Positions 38,553-45,549 of a DNA stretch of 64,000 nt are shown here, piece by piece. A program made the translations under genes and the position numbers. Position 1 is the stretch's first letter. Each line of letters begins with the position of its first letter. The notes under the pieces are model-generated. The model was not told the DNA's origin and did not search any database. It saw only the letters and a program-made list of their open reading frames with translations. The DNA comes from a virus, in the IMG/VR virus record IMGVR_UViG_3300048904_000313, positions 1 through 64,000 of that record; one strand, given 5' to 3'.

Positions 38553-38588
38553 TCCAACCCCTTCCAAACTCGTTGAGGAAGGGGTTGG
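38553..38588 (+). terminator. Strong hairpin terminator after the modification operon
   Basis: Perfect 12-bp arms CCAACCCCTTCC and complement with an 11-nt loop. Its right arm overlaps the -35 of the next promoter. Confidence 0.75.
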
Positions 38589-38615
38589 ACAACTCCCTGA
38601 CCTGTGCTGTAGGTT
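38586..38615 (+). promoter_or_regulatory. Rightward promoter for tRNA-Pro and secreted-protein genes
   Basis: TGGACA (38586-38591), 18 bp, TAGGTT (38610-38615). CTGTGCTG and CAGCACAG lie on either side of the -10. Same fused terminator-promoter layout as elsewhere. Confidence 0.6.
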
Positions 38616-38649
38616 GTTCTCAGCAGCACAGCACGGAACGAAGCGACAA

Positions 38650-38723
38650 CGGGACGTAGTTCAACTTGGTAGAGCACCTGGTTTGGGACCAGGATGTTGG
38701 GGGTTCAAATCCCTCCGTCCCGA
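38650..38723 (+). tRNA. tRNA-Pro (anticodon TGG)
   Basis: Acceptor CGGGACG pairs with CGTCCCG, giving the C1-G72 pair typical of bacterial tRNA-Pro. The anticodon stem CCTGG/CCAGG holds loop TTTGGGA, and the T-loop is TTCAAAT. CCA is not encoded. Confidence 0.93.
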
Positions 38724-38736
38724 CGTGAGGACTGGG

Positions 38737-38790
38737 CACGGGTAGAGCGTAAGACATGCGCGCTTACGGCTCCAGGGTAGAAACCCCGTG
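38737..38790 (+). ncRNA. Structured element of unknown type after tRNA-Pro
   Basis: Outer pair CACGGG/CCCGTG (38737-38742, 38785-38790) encloses a second stem of 9 bp with one bulge (38745-38753/38763-38772). It recalls part of a tRNA (GGTAGAGC-like segment) but cannot be folded as one. Could be a processing signal, leader structure or tRNA remnant. Confidence 0.35.
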
Positions 38791-38830
38791 GCATCTGACA
38801 ACTGCTTAGCAAGGAAGGGAAGGGAAGCGA

Positions 38831-39226
38831 GTGAGCAAGAACACGACCAACGCCGGCAGCGTCGGCAAGGCGATCGGCGCTGGCGTCCTCGGTCTCGCGG
38901 TCTTCGGCGGCGTCATCTTCGGCGGCTGGGAGGCGGGTTGGTGGTTCACCAACCAGAACGCGAACCGTGAGGGTCACGTCATCCGCAACAGCTACTCCAA
39001 CCAGCAGACGCTGCGGGACCAGATCACCAAGGGCCTCGGTGACGTGACGGACATGGACCGTCAGATCACTCAGGCGAAGGGCGACAACGCCACCGCGCTG
39101 ACTGCCCAGCGGCACGCCATCGCCAACCAGGTCTGCCAGGAGGCAGTGCAGGTAAGCGGTGATCCGCTGCCGTCCGATCAGGCCGACTGGGTGTCCCAGA
39201 ACTGCGTCATGGGGAGCGCGAAGTGA
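38831..39226 (+). CDS. Membrane-anchored small protein
   Basis: 131 residues, GTG at 38831 after GGAAGGGAAGGGAAGCGA. One Gly-rich hydrophobic segment (about 15-38) followed by an extended helical, Gln/Asn-rich outer domain with two Cys. Overlaps the lipoprotein gene by 4 nt. Confidence 0.72.
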   Translation: MSKNTTNAGSVGKAIGAGVLGLAVFGGVIFGGWEAGWWFTNQNANREGHVIRNSYSNQQTLRDQITKGLGDVTDMDRQITQAKGDNATALTAQRHAIANQVCQEAVQVSGDPLPSDQADWVSQNCVMGSAK

Positions 39227-39819
39227 AGAAGACGATCCAGGTCCGCACCAAGTACCTCGTCCTCGGGACCGCCATGGTCGGCGTTCTCACCCTGACGGCC
39301 GGTGCCTGCGACGATGGTGGCAGCAGCAGCGGTCAGGACAAGGAGAACAAGCAGCAGGCACAGTCCACGAACTCCCTGGTCACCAACCAGCCGATCCCGC
39401 ACTTCAACTACTCGCAGATCCGGCAGAACCTGAAGGAGATCGAGGCGGCGGAGGCCAACGGCGTCCAGACCACCACGTTCTTCTTCAACCAGGGCGTCCA
39501 GGACCCGATCGACTCCTGCCCGTCCATCGGCGCGCCGATCCCCACCACGGACCAGCTCTCCAACCCGCAGCAGACCACGGACGGCCACTACAACGGCAAC
39601 TACGGTCTCACCACGATCGGGCAGATGGACCCCACCGGCGTCTACACCGGTGACTCCAGCGGCACGTACGTGATGTGCGTCGGCGGCAACGGCAAGACCT
39701 ACGCCTCCTACTGGGAGGGCTACGTCAAGACCGTCTTCGCCAACGCCACCTGGGACAAGGCCACGCACAGCGTCAAGGTGCTGGGCGACCCGTCCTTCAA
39801 GTTCACCGGCAAGAAGTAG
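39223..39819 (+). CDS. Predicted lipoprotein
   Basis: 198 residues, GTG at 39223. Basic N-terminus, hydrophobic core, then LTAGAC-DDGGSSS: a Cys after a near-consensus lipobox and a Ser/Gly tether, typical of Gram-positive lipoproteins. The mature domain of about 165 residues has two more Cys and is beta-rich. Phage lipoproteins often block superinfection (established for several phages, inferred here). Confidence 0.75.
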   Translation: MKKTIQVRTKYLVLGTAMVGVLTLTAGACDDGGSSSGQDKENKQQAQSTNSLVTNQPIPHFNYSQIRQNLKEIEAAEANGVQTTTFFFNQGVQDPIDSCPSIGAPIPTTDQLSNPQQTTDGHYNGNYGLTTIGQMDPTGVYTGDSSGTYVMCVGGNGKTYASYWEGYVKTVFANATWDKATHSVKVLGDPSFKFTGKK

Positions 39820-39831
39820 GGGGACCGGGAC

Positions 39832-40233
39832 GTGCGGATCAAGAAGGCTCTCGCCTCCGCCGGCGTCGCGCTGGCACTCGTCGGTGGCGTCGACGCCACC
39901 ACCACGGCCTGCGGCAAGGGCGTCGGCGGCTACAGTGACGCTGGGTATGTGGACGAGGTGCAGTACGGGTACTACGACCCGGGCTACGCCGGCGACGCGG
40001 CGCACTACCACTACTACCCGCACCCCAAGCAGGTGCACATCCCCGCGAGCCAGTACCGCAAGTACCGGTACGAGTACCAGCCACACGGGACGCAGCACAC
40101 GGTGACCGTCCACCGCACGACGACCACCACGACGCATCACAGCAAGACCGGTCACAAGATCACGACGCGTCACGTCACGTCCCGCCGGACCACGACGACG
40201 ACTCGACGCAGCACCACGAGCCGTCACCACTGA
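39832..40233 (+). CDS. Predicted exported His/Thr/Tyr-rich protein
   Basis: 133 residues, GTG at 39832 after GGGGGACCGGGAC. Signal-like N-terminus (basic, then hydrophobic to about residue 20) with a Cys near position 27. Middle is Tyr/Gly-rich, C-terminal 50 residues are almost only Thr, Arg and His. Likely cell-surface or wall-associated. Unknown function. Confidence 0.68.
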   Translation: MRIKKALASAGVALALVGGVDATTTACGKGVGGYSDAGYVDEVQYGYYDPGYAGDAAHYHYYPHPKQVHIPASQYRKYRYEYQPHGTQHTVTVHRTTTTTTHHSKTGHKITTRHVTSRRTTTTTRRSTTSRHH

Positions 40234-40245
40234 TCCACTTGCCGC

Positions 40246-40282
40246 GGGACCCTGGCCAGGTGCCAGGGTCCCGTGGTAGGGT
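40246..40282 (+). promoter_or_regulatory. Terminator hairpin fused to the tRNA-cluster promoter
   Basis: Perfect arms GGGACCCTGG/CCAGGGTCCC (40246-40255/40263-40272) terminate the upstream genes. TGGCCA (40253-40258), 18 bp and TGG-TAGGGT (40277-40282) form the promoter of the four-tRNA cluster. Confidence 0.6.
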
Positions 40283-40312
40283 ACAGGGGAGGATGGACAT
40301 CCATCACCTCGT

Positions 40313-40389
40313 AGCGGGATGGCGCAGTTCGGTAGCGCGTGGGGCTCATAACCCTGAGGCCGTGGGTTCAAATCCCACTCCCGCCACCA
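40313..40389 (+). tRNA. tRNA-Met (CAT), initiator-like
   Basis: 77 nt with encoded CCA. Loop CTCATAA, T-loop TTCAAAT. Two initiator features are present: an unpaired 1-72 position (A-C) and three consecutive G-C pairs (GGG/CCC) at the base of the anticodon loop. An elongator identity cannot be excluded. Confidence 0.88.
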
Positions 40390-40390
40390 A

Positions 40391-40466
40391 TGACTTGTAG
40401 CTCAATCGGCAGAGCATCGCACTGTTAATGCGGGTGTTGCAGGTTCGAGTCCTGCCAGGTCAGCCA
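40391..40466 (+). tRNA. tRNA-Asn (anticodon GTT)
   Basis: 76 nt with encoded CCA, one nt after the previous tRNA. Acceptor TGACTTG/CAGGTCA, loop CTGTTAA, T-loop TTCGAGT, discriminator G. Confidence 0.93.
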
Positions 40467-40467
40467 T

Positions 40468-40543
40468 GCGTCTGTAGCTCAGCGGCCAGAGCAGCCGTCT
40501 CCAAAGCGGCTAGTCCCAGGTTCGAGTCCTGGCAGGCGTGCCA
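40468..40543 (+). tRNA. tRNA-Trp (anticodon CCA)
   Basis: 76 nt with encoded CCA. Acceptor GCGTCTG/CAGGCGT, stem GCCGT/GCGGC, loop CTCCAAA, discriminator G as in other tRNA-Trp. Confidence 0.92.
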
Positions 40544-40544
40544 T

Positions 40545-40616
40545 TCCCCGTTGGTGTAATTGGCAACACACCACGCTCTGGACGTGGCATTCGAGGTTCG
40601 AATCCTCGGTGGGGAG
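40545..40616 (+). tRNA. tRNA-Gln (anticodon CTG)
   Basis: Acceptor TCCCCGT/GTGGGGA with the U1-A72 pair typical of tRNA-Gln, loop CTCTGGA, T-loop TTCGAAT, discriminator G. CCA is not encoded. Confidence 0.9.
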
Positions 40617-40626
40617 CTCGCAAGTA

Positions 40627-40695
40627 ACGGGCGGAGTAAGGAAGCCCAGGGCCACGAGAGTCAGATGGGAATCCTTTTCCTTAGTCCACGCCCGT
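40627..40695 (+). ncRNA. tRNA-sized nested hairpin of unknown type
   Basis: Outer arms ACGGGCG/CGCCCGT (7 bp) and inner arms TAAGGAA/TTCCTTA (7 bp) enclose a 33-nt loop. The size and 7-bp closing stem recall a tRNA, but there is no T-arm. Directly follows tRNA-Gln. Confidence 0.4.
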
Positions 40696-40720
40696 GGAGG
40701 TCCCGGCAGTCGCTTGTGGT

Positions 40721-40773
40721 GAGGGTCTCGTCCCGCCACGTCTCTTAGCCGGAGGCCAGCGAGACGAGACCTC
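40721..40773 (+). terminator. Hairpin closing the tRNA region
   Basis: GAGGGTCTCGTC and GACGAGACCTC pair with one bulge over about 11 bp. Located before the next promoter; probably ends the tRNA transcript. Confidence 0.45.
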
Positions 40774-40794
40774 TCAACTCTCGCGACGAGGGTG

Positions 40795-40823
40795 TGTACA
40801 GCAGCGTCAATCTCTGGTATTGT
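40795..40823 (+). promoter_or_regulatory. Rightward promoter TGTACA-N17-TATTGT
   Basis: TGTACA (40795-40800), 17 bp, TGG-TATTGT (40818-40823), upstream of the DUF932 gene. Confidence 0.67.
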
Positions 40824-40868
40824 TTCTCTCGTCAGCAGGAACCAGGAAGTTCAGGAACGGAGAGCATC

Positions 40869-41840
40869 ATGACTGTCGCAACCATCGAGACCCCCGTAGT
40901 CACCGAGCCCAAGGCCATCCGGCAGATGCCGTGGCAGGACCTCGTCTCCCCCGGCATCGTCGCCGGCAACGTCGAGGCGAAGGACGGCCTCACCAGCCAG
41001 GAGATGCTGAAGGCCGCAGACCTCGACTGGGACGTCGCGAAGCGTCCGCTCTGGCGCCGCATGAGCGACGGCACCTTCAAGCAGCACAGCTCCCGAAGCG
41101 AGATCTACCGTGTGGACAACGACGCGGAGCTCGGCGACTGCAAGAGTCGCTACGTGCCCTTCCAGAACCGCGAGGCCTTCGCCTTCGGTGACGCGCTCGT
41201 CGAGCAGGGCGTCGGCAAGTGGACCGTGGCCGGCCAGCAGAACGACGGCAAGCGAGTCTTCATGGTCATGGAGCTCGGTGAGGGCTTCGACGTCCTCGGT
41301 GGCGACAGCTACCAGACCTATCTCTTCCTCCGCACCAGCCACGGTGACGGCACCAGCATCAGCGCCTCGGTCATCCCGTTCCGCCTGCAGTGCACCAACC
41401 AGTCCGCCCTCGCTCGTCGTGAGGCGCTCTCCTCCTGGTCGATCCCGCACACCACCACGGTGTCGGAGCGCCTCGAGGAGGCCCGCAACGCGCTCAAGCT
41501 GACCATGGACTACGAGGCGGAGTTCGCCAAGCTGGCGGAGCAGCTGGCCTCGGTCAAGGTCACCGACGAGCAGATCAAGATGCTGCTCAACAACGCGGTG
41601 CCCACCAACCGCGCTCGCCGCGACGACGTGATCGCCGACGTGATCGCCAACATCCAGACGTCGCCCACCGCGGAGGAGTTCCGTGGCACCGGCTACTGGG
41701 TGCTGAACGGCGCCACTGAGTACTACGACCACGTCAAGACGCAGCGCAACGGCAACGCCCGCTTCGAGTCGATCATGTTCGGCGAGGGCCGCACCGTCCG
41801 CGACGCGCTCAGCCAGGCCATCCTGGCCCTGGCCGCCTGA
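40869..41840 (+). CDS. DUF932 / phage-plasmid-like protein
   Basis: 323 residues, ATG at 40869. The order of features (N-terminal WRRMSDG..., central FLRTSHGDGTSISASVIPFRLQCTNQ, C-terminal helices with a YDH near the end) matches the DUF932 family of phage and plasmid proteins. Function is not established; often a highly expressed non-structural gene. It has its own promoter and terminator. Confidence 0.82.
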   Translation: MTVATIETPVVTEPKAIRQMPWQDLVSPGIVAGNVEAKDGLTSQEMLKAADLDWDVAKRPLWRRMSDGTFKQHSSRSEIYRVDNDAELGDCKSRYVPFQNREAFAFGDALVEQGVGKWTVAGQQNDGKRVFMVMELGEGFDVLGGDSYQTYLFLRTSHGDGTSISASVIPFRLQCTNQSALARREALSSWSIPHTTTVSERLEEARNALKLTMDYEAEFAKLAEQLASVKVTDEQIKMLLNNAVPTNRARRDDVIADVIANIQTSPTAEEFRGTGYWVLNGATEYYDHVKTQRNGNARFESIMFGEGRTVRDALSQAILALAA

Positions 41841-41862
41841 TCCAAGCCGGCCACCCCTGACT

Positions 41863-41907
41863 GGCGCCGGCGGGAGGGAGTACCTGACCCCTCTCGTCGG
41901 CGCCTTT
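41863..41907 (+). terminator. Intrinsic terminator after the DUF932 gene
   Basis: Stem GGCGCCG...GAGGG against CCCTC...CGGCGCC, with two mismatches, followed by TTT. Confidence 0.68.
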
Positions 41908-41936
41908 CCATGTTCATCAGCTTGAAGGAGTCCACG

Positions 41937-42248
41937 TTGACCGACACCCCTCAACCGGCCAAGGAGTTCGGTGGCTACACCGACGTGGCCAAGGCTCTCG
42001 CCATAGCCTTCCCCAACCCGCAGGAGAGGGGCCTCAAGGCGTTCACTCGTCAGCAGGTGCACGTCTGGTGGCTTCGTCGAGAGCGCAACCTCTTCCCCGG
42101 AAAGTACCCGCGGGTCGTGAACGGGGTCAAGAAGGAACTCTTCAGGGTCTCTGAGGTTGTCGACTGGTACCGTGGGTATGTACCCAGTACGGGCGGCCGA
42201 CAGGCGGCGAGCGGGTCACAGGAGACCGCACAGGAGACTGCTTCGTAA
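41937..42248 (+). CDS. Helix-turn-helix (excisionase/MerR-like) DNA-binding protein
   Basis: 103 residues with TTG at 41937; GAAGGAG lies 6 nt upstream, the best ribosome site in the area, so it is preferred over the ATG at 41910. GYTDVAKAL... FTRQQVHVWWLRR ... LFRVSEVVDWYRG looks like a small winged HTH of the excisionase type. No integrase is present, so a regulatory role is more likely than excision. Confidence 0.72.
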   Translation: MTDTPQPAKEFGGYTDVAKALAIAFPNPQERGLKAFTRQQVHVWWLRRERNLFPGKYPRVVNGVKKELFRVSEVVDWYRGYVPSTGGRQAASGSQETAQETAS

Positions 42249-42252
42249 CCTG

Positions 42253-42281
42253 TTTACATTCTGCCTCGACCCTGGTACTGT
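42253..42281 (+). promoter_or_regulatory. Rightward promoter TTTACA-N17-TACTGT
   Basis: TTTACA (42253-42258), 17 bp, TGG-TACTGT (42276-42281), before the Cys-rich gene. Confidence 0.66.
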
Positions 42282-42329
42282 TAGTCTCGTCGGGACAGGA
42301 AGCGAGACGAACGGAAGGTCGAGAGCCAA

Positions 42330-42674
42330 GTGGACACTCACCCGCAGGCCCTGGTCGTCAGCAAGCCGTGCAGCGGCTTCATGCACGGCAACTGCAAGGA
42401 CGACGAGTGTGGCTGCAACTGCCACCAGGTCTGCGCCAAGTGCATGGTCAAGTGCCAGGCTACCTACGACGCCTCCGAGGTCATCGGCGAGGAGCAGCTC
42501 GTCTGCGCCGAGTGCTACGTTCTCATCACCAAGAACCGGAAGAAGCCCCGCTGCGAGGCCGAGGATTGCCAGTCGACCACGGCGTACCGCGACCCCGCGG
42601 TGGGGAACTTCTACCTCTGCATGGACTGCCATCAGCAGCACGCCATCAACCAGGCGAACCCCCTCGCCAACTAG
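42330..42674 (+). CDS. Cysteine-rich zinc-binding protein
   Basis: 114 residues, GTG at 42330. Fourteen Cys arranged in CxxC-type pairs (CGCNCH, CAKCMVKC, CAEC, CEAEDC, CMDC) suggest two or three zinc sites. No enzymatic motif. Possibly a protein-interaction or nucleic-acid-binding module. Confidence 0.75.
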   Translation: MDTHPQALVVSKPCSGFMHGNCKDDECGCNCHQVCAKCMVKCQATYDASEVIGEEQLVCAECYVLITKNRKKPRCEAEDCQSTTAYRDPAVGNFYLCMDCHQQHAINQANPLAN

Positions 42675-42698
42675 CACGTCAGGAACGGAGCAGGAACC

Positions 42699-43424
42699 AT
42701 GGACAGCAACACGATGCAGCTCGCCGTCATCGCCGACCCGGAGGAGGCGGAGAGCGGAGAGCCGCTGCACCAGCGGTGGCACCTCTTCTCGTCGCGGACG
42801 CCGAAGAAGCACCGCATCCAGGACCTCGTCGCGCGTCTGCGCGGTGACCTCAAGCGCTCCCAGGACCTCAACGAGGAGCTGGGCGGCATGCTCAAGGACG
42901 CGCTCGAGAAGAACGTGGACCTGCAGGAGCAGATGGCGGAGCTCACCGAGAAGCTGCGCGTGGCGGAGGAGGCCAACCGCGTCAACGACATGAGCGTGGA
43001 CTTCAACTTCTCGCCTCGCCGCATCGACGGGCCGGCCGATCAGGCCACCATGCCGGTGCCGGTCGTGGAGATGCAGAAGCTGATGGACGAGCCCAGCGTC
43101 GTGGCGGTAGCAGCCAACGCCGCGACCGCACTCCTGGAGCGAGTCGTGCCCAAGACCACGCAGCAGCCGCAGCTCGTGCCGGCCTACGCGCCGATGGCTG
43201 TGGAGTCCGACCCCGATCTGGACGAGGCGGAGGTCTACAACGAGACCAGCAACGGCTGGAACGTCCGTCGGCCGCAGGTTCCCGTCCCGCCCGTCACCTG
43301 GGGCGGCAAGGTGGCGTCGTCTCGCACCCTGCGGACCAACATGTCCAGCACCGGCACCTTCAGCGTCGTGTCTCTGCAGCAGCGAGGCACCGGTCCCACC
43401 GCGATCCCCGGGCTCACGGGCTAG
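42699..43424 (+). CDS. Coiled-coil protein, unknown
   Basis: 241 residues, ATG at 42699. Residues about 38-95 form a long charged coiled coil; the C-terminal 130 residues are Pro/Val/Thr-rich and probably extended. Last rightward gene before the convergent terminator. Confidence 0.72.
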   Translation: MDSNTMQLAVIADPEEAESGEPLHQRWHLFSSRTPKKHRIQDLVARLRGDLKRSQDLNEELGGMLKDALEKNVDLQEQMAELTEKLRVAEEANRVNDMSVDFNFSPRRIDGPADQATMPVPVVEMQKLMDEPSVVAVAANAATALLERVVPKTTQQPQLVPAYAPMAVESDPDLDEAEVYNETSNGWNVRRPQVPVPPVTWGGKVASSRTLRTNMSSTGTFSVVSLQQRGTGPTAIPGLTG

Positions 43425-43436
43425 AGACAGCTCAAG

Positions 43437-43475
43437 CCGCCCACCCCGGGTGACGACGAGGCCCAGGGTGGGCGG
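43437..43475. terminator. Bidirectional terminator between convergent operons
   Basis: Perfect 10-bp arms CCGCCCACCC/GGGTGGGCGG with a 19-nt loop lie between the rightward early/middle genes and the leftward late genes. Confidence 0.7.
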
Positions 43476-43488
43476 CGGTACTGACGGG

Positions 43489-44337
43489 TTACTTCGTCAC
43501 GATGAAGCCGTGACGGTGACCCAGCTTGGTGAGGGACTCGACGCCGGGAACGCCGTCGACCTGGTCGCTGCCGTGGAAGCCGCACTTCCGCTGCCAGGCC
43601 TTGTACGCCTCAATGGTCAGCGTACCGTACGCGCCGTCGGAAGCGTACTTGGCCGGCAGGAGTCCCTCCGCGTTGAGGGCGTGCTCCACCAGCTTGACGT
43701 CGGTGGCATGCGTGGTGTGACCCTGCGGCAGCTTGGGGTCATGCTCCGCCGCGTAGACGACGTGAGCCAAGCTGACGGTGGGAGTCACCGCGGCGGGGTG
43801 AGCCCACTGCTTGAGGGCGGCGACGTCGGCGAAGTTGCCGAGGTCGGTGTCCAGGGGACGGTCGGTGTACTGGTGGAACCGCCAGGAGTCCTGGATCCGA
43901 GGCTCGCCGGCGGTGACGTAGTCGGCGATCCAGAGGCCGTCCCCACACTTGGAGGTGGTGTCGATGTGCTTCCAAAAGTACTGGTTGCAGTACAGCACCA
44001 CCTTGTGGCCAGGCTTCGCCTTCTTCACGTCGGCGAGCGCGACGTCCTTGTCCGCGCAGCTGACGCCAGCGTCCTCCCAGTCGAGGGCGAGCACGTCGCC
44101 CTCCTGCAGGGTGGCCTCGCTGAGGAAGTGCGACACCTGGGCGGCCATCGATCCCGGACGAAGGAAGTGGTAGAAGCCGACCACGAGGCCGTGCTTCCGC
44201 GCCCAGGCGGCCTGAGCCACCATGTGCGGGTTGACGTAGCTGGTTCCCTCCGTGGCCTTGATGAACACGAAGGAGAGACCGGTCACGGCTGGCTGCGAAG
44301 CCTGGTAGCCCGCCCAGTCCTGGCCCTTGACGCTCAC
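43489..44337 (-). CDS. Endolysin: GH25 lysozyme with peptidoglycan-binding domain
   Basis: 282 residues, GTG at 44337 (GTGA overlap with holin). The GH25 domain (1-190) has QDWAGYQ with Asp7, FIKATEGTSY, ALD86WE88D carrying the DxE catalytic pair, and WIADY. The C-terminal 75 residues form a PG_binding_1-type domain (VKLVEHALNAEGL ... YGTLTIEAYKAWQ). Cleaves the glycan strand of peptidoglycan at lysis. No mycolyl esterase accompanies it. Confidence 0.93.
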   Translation of the reverse strand: MSVKGQDWAGYQASQPAVTGLSFVFIKATEGTSYVNPHMVAQAAWARKHGLVVGFYHFLRPGSMAAQVSHFLSEATLQEGDVLALDWEDAGVSCADKDVALADVKKAKPGHKVVLYCNQYFWKHIDTTSKCGDGLWIADYVTAGEPRIQDSWRFHQYTDRPLDTDLGNFADVAALKQWAHPAAVTPTVSLAHVVYAAEHDPKLPQGHTTHATDVKLVEHALNAEGLLPAKYASDGAYGTLTIEAYKAWQRKCGFHGSDQVDGVPGVESLTKLGHRHGFIVTK

Positions 44338-44759
44338 TCGCGCTCACCCGCCTGGAGCGCTCGACGCATCGCGCGCTGGTTGAGCTTGGTGGTGGTGGTG
44401 ACGTGAGTGACGGCGCTGATCACGCCGAGGATGGCGACCAGCAGCGTCTGAACGGCACCGCTCAGGTTGGTGTCGATCAGGCCAGCGGTGCCTGCCGTGG
44501 TGACGACGGCAACGAGCAGGGAGACGACTGCCTGCGGGGACTTGAAGACCTTGCCCCAGTTGATGGTGGTCATGTGTGGCTCCGTATCTTCACGATGTTC
44601 TGGGTGACCCAGGAGGACGCGCAGCTCGTGGATGGTGTCGTGGAGCAGCGTCACACGGTGACGCATCCACAGGTGGTGGACCCAGACGACGGGAATCCAC
44701 GCGACGTTGGCGGCCAGGTTGGGCCAGATGGCCGTCCAGAAGTGATGAAGGCCGGCCAT
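44334..44759 (-). CDS. Holin-like membrane protein with possible dual start
   Basis: 141 residues from ATG at 44759. An internal ATG at 44573 has a better site (GGAG, 6 nt away) and would give a 79-residue holin with two hydrophobic segments (about 80-96 and 107-125 of the long form). The long form adds an N-terminal Trp-rich hydrophobic segment. It is coupled to the endolysin by a 4-nt overlap. Long and short forms could act as antiholin and holin. Confidence 0.72.
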   Translation of the reverse strand: MAGLHHFWTAIWPNLAANVAWIPVVWVHHLWMRHRVTLLHDTIHELRVLLGHPEHREDTEPHMTTINWGKVFKSPQAVVSLLVAVVTTAGTAGLIDTNLSGAVQTLLVAILGVISAVTHVTTTTKLNQRAMRRALQAGERE

Positions 44760-44767
44760 CTGATTCG

Positions 44768-45496
44768 TCAGACCACCGGCTGGACCACGTCCCCGCCCTC
44801 ATGGAGGAGCAGGTCGAAGTCGTTCCAGGAGAGCCACACGTGGCCGTGGTCTCCCCACTCGGTTCCCCAGCTGTTGCGGATGAGAACGCGCTGGTGAGTG
44901 GTGTCGTCCGCGGTGACGCACACCTGGTGGCCGCCGGCCACTCCGCTGTGCTCATCCACGTTGAGGACGAGGCCGCCACCGCCACATGGCGCCGCGTTGA
45001 CCGGCGTGAACATGGACTCATACCAGGTGACACCGATGGAGATCGGACCGTGGTTGAGCAGTCGCAGCGCGGTGTGCAGGTTGCGCGTGTGATGGTAGCT
45101 CTTGATCTTGCCCTCGCGCTCCAGCGCCATCATCGACCACGGGCCGGTGGAGCCGGTGTCGTTGGGCGGGTACACGCCAGGGATCTGGCTCTCGTCGAGC
45201 TTGGTCTCCAACTCGTACAGCTTCACCGCGTCGGGCTCGGCGTACGTGACGCCCTTCTTCGCGAAGGGGGCGGTGACCAGACAGCCGAGAGCGGCGTTGG
45301 CGGTGCAGGAGCCGAGCTGACCCTGGTCGAAGCAGGGCTCCGTCTCCTGGTGTGCCACGGTCTTGATGGGCATGAAGCGGTCGAGGACGTGGAGCTGACG
45401 AGCGTCTCGCTCTGGCAGCAGGGCGTCGTGAACCTGATGCCGGCCCAGACGGAAGGGATTCTCAGGCCTCTCGGCCAGGTAACGAAACGCTTGCAT
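44768..45496 (-). CDS. Papain-like (C1A) cysteine peptidase
   Basis: 242 residues from ATG at 45496 (GGGAG 6 nt upstream); ATG at 45538 is an alternative. The full catalytic set is visible: Gln58 or Gln60 and Cys64 in DQGQLGSCTA, His190 in GVAGGHQV, and Asn208 in NSWGTEWG. No signal peptide or long propeptide. In the lysis/adhesin region it may cut host surface proteins, cell-wall cross-links or virion proteins. Papain-type enzymes are uncommon in phages of this kind. Confidence 0.85.
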   Translation of the reverse strand: MQAFRYLAERPENPFRLGRHQVHDALLPERDARQLHVLDRFMPIKTVAHQETEPCFDQGQLGSCTANAALGCLVTAPFAKKGVTYAEPDAVKLYELETKLDESQIPGVYPPNDTGSTGPWSMMALEREGKIKSYHHTRNLHTALRLLNHGPISIGVTWYESMFTPVNAAPCGGGGLVLNVDEHSGVAGGHQVCVTADDTTHQRVLIRNSWGTEWGDHGHVWLSWNDFDLLLHEGGDVVQPVV

Positions 45497-45549
45497 ATGA
45501 ACTCCCACAGGTCTGGGTGATCGGTCTTTAGAGCGCATCCTCGCTGTTT

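Noticed and set aside
38728-38798. Second tRNA after tRNA-Pro
   Set aside because: Stems do not give acceptor, D, anticodon and T arms together; kept only as an unknown structured element.
40479-40739. 86-residue leftward open frame across the tRNA genes
   Set aside because: It is the antisense of tRNA-Trp and tRNA-Gln, and its RLPGLEPGTSRF-type end is a well-known artefact of tRNA antisense translation.
41937-42248. Excisionase implying a temperate phage
   Set aside because: No integrase, attachment site or repressor was found in the window, so the HTH protein is better called a regulator.
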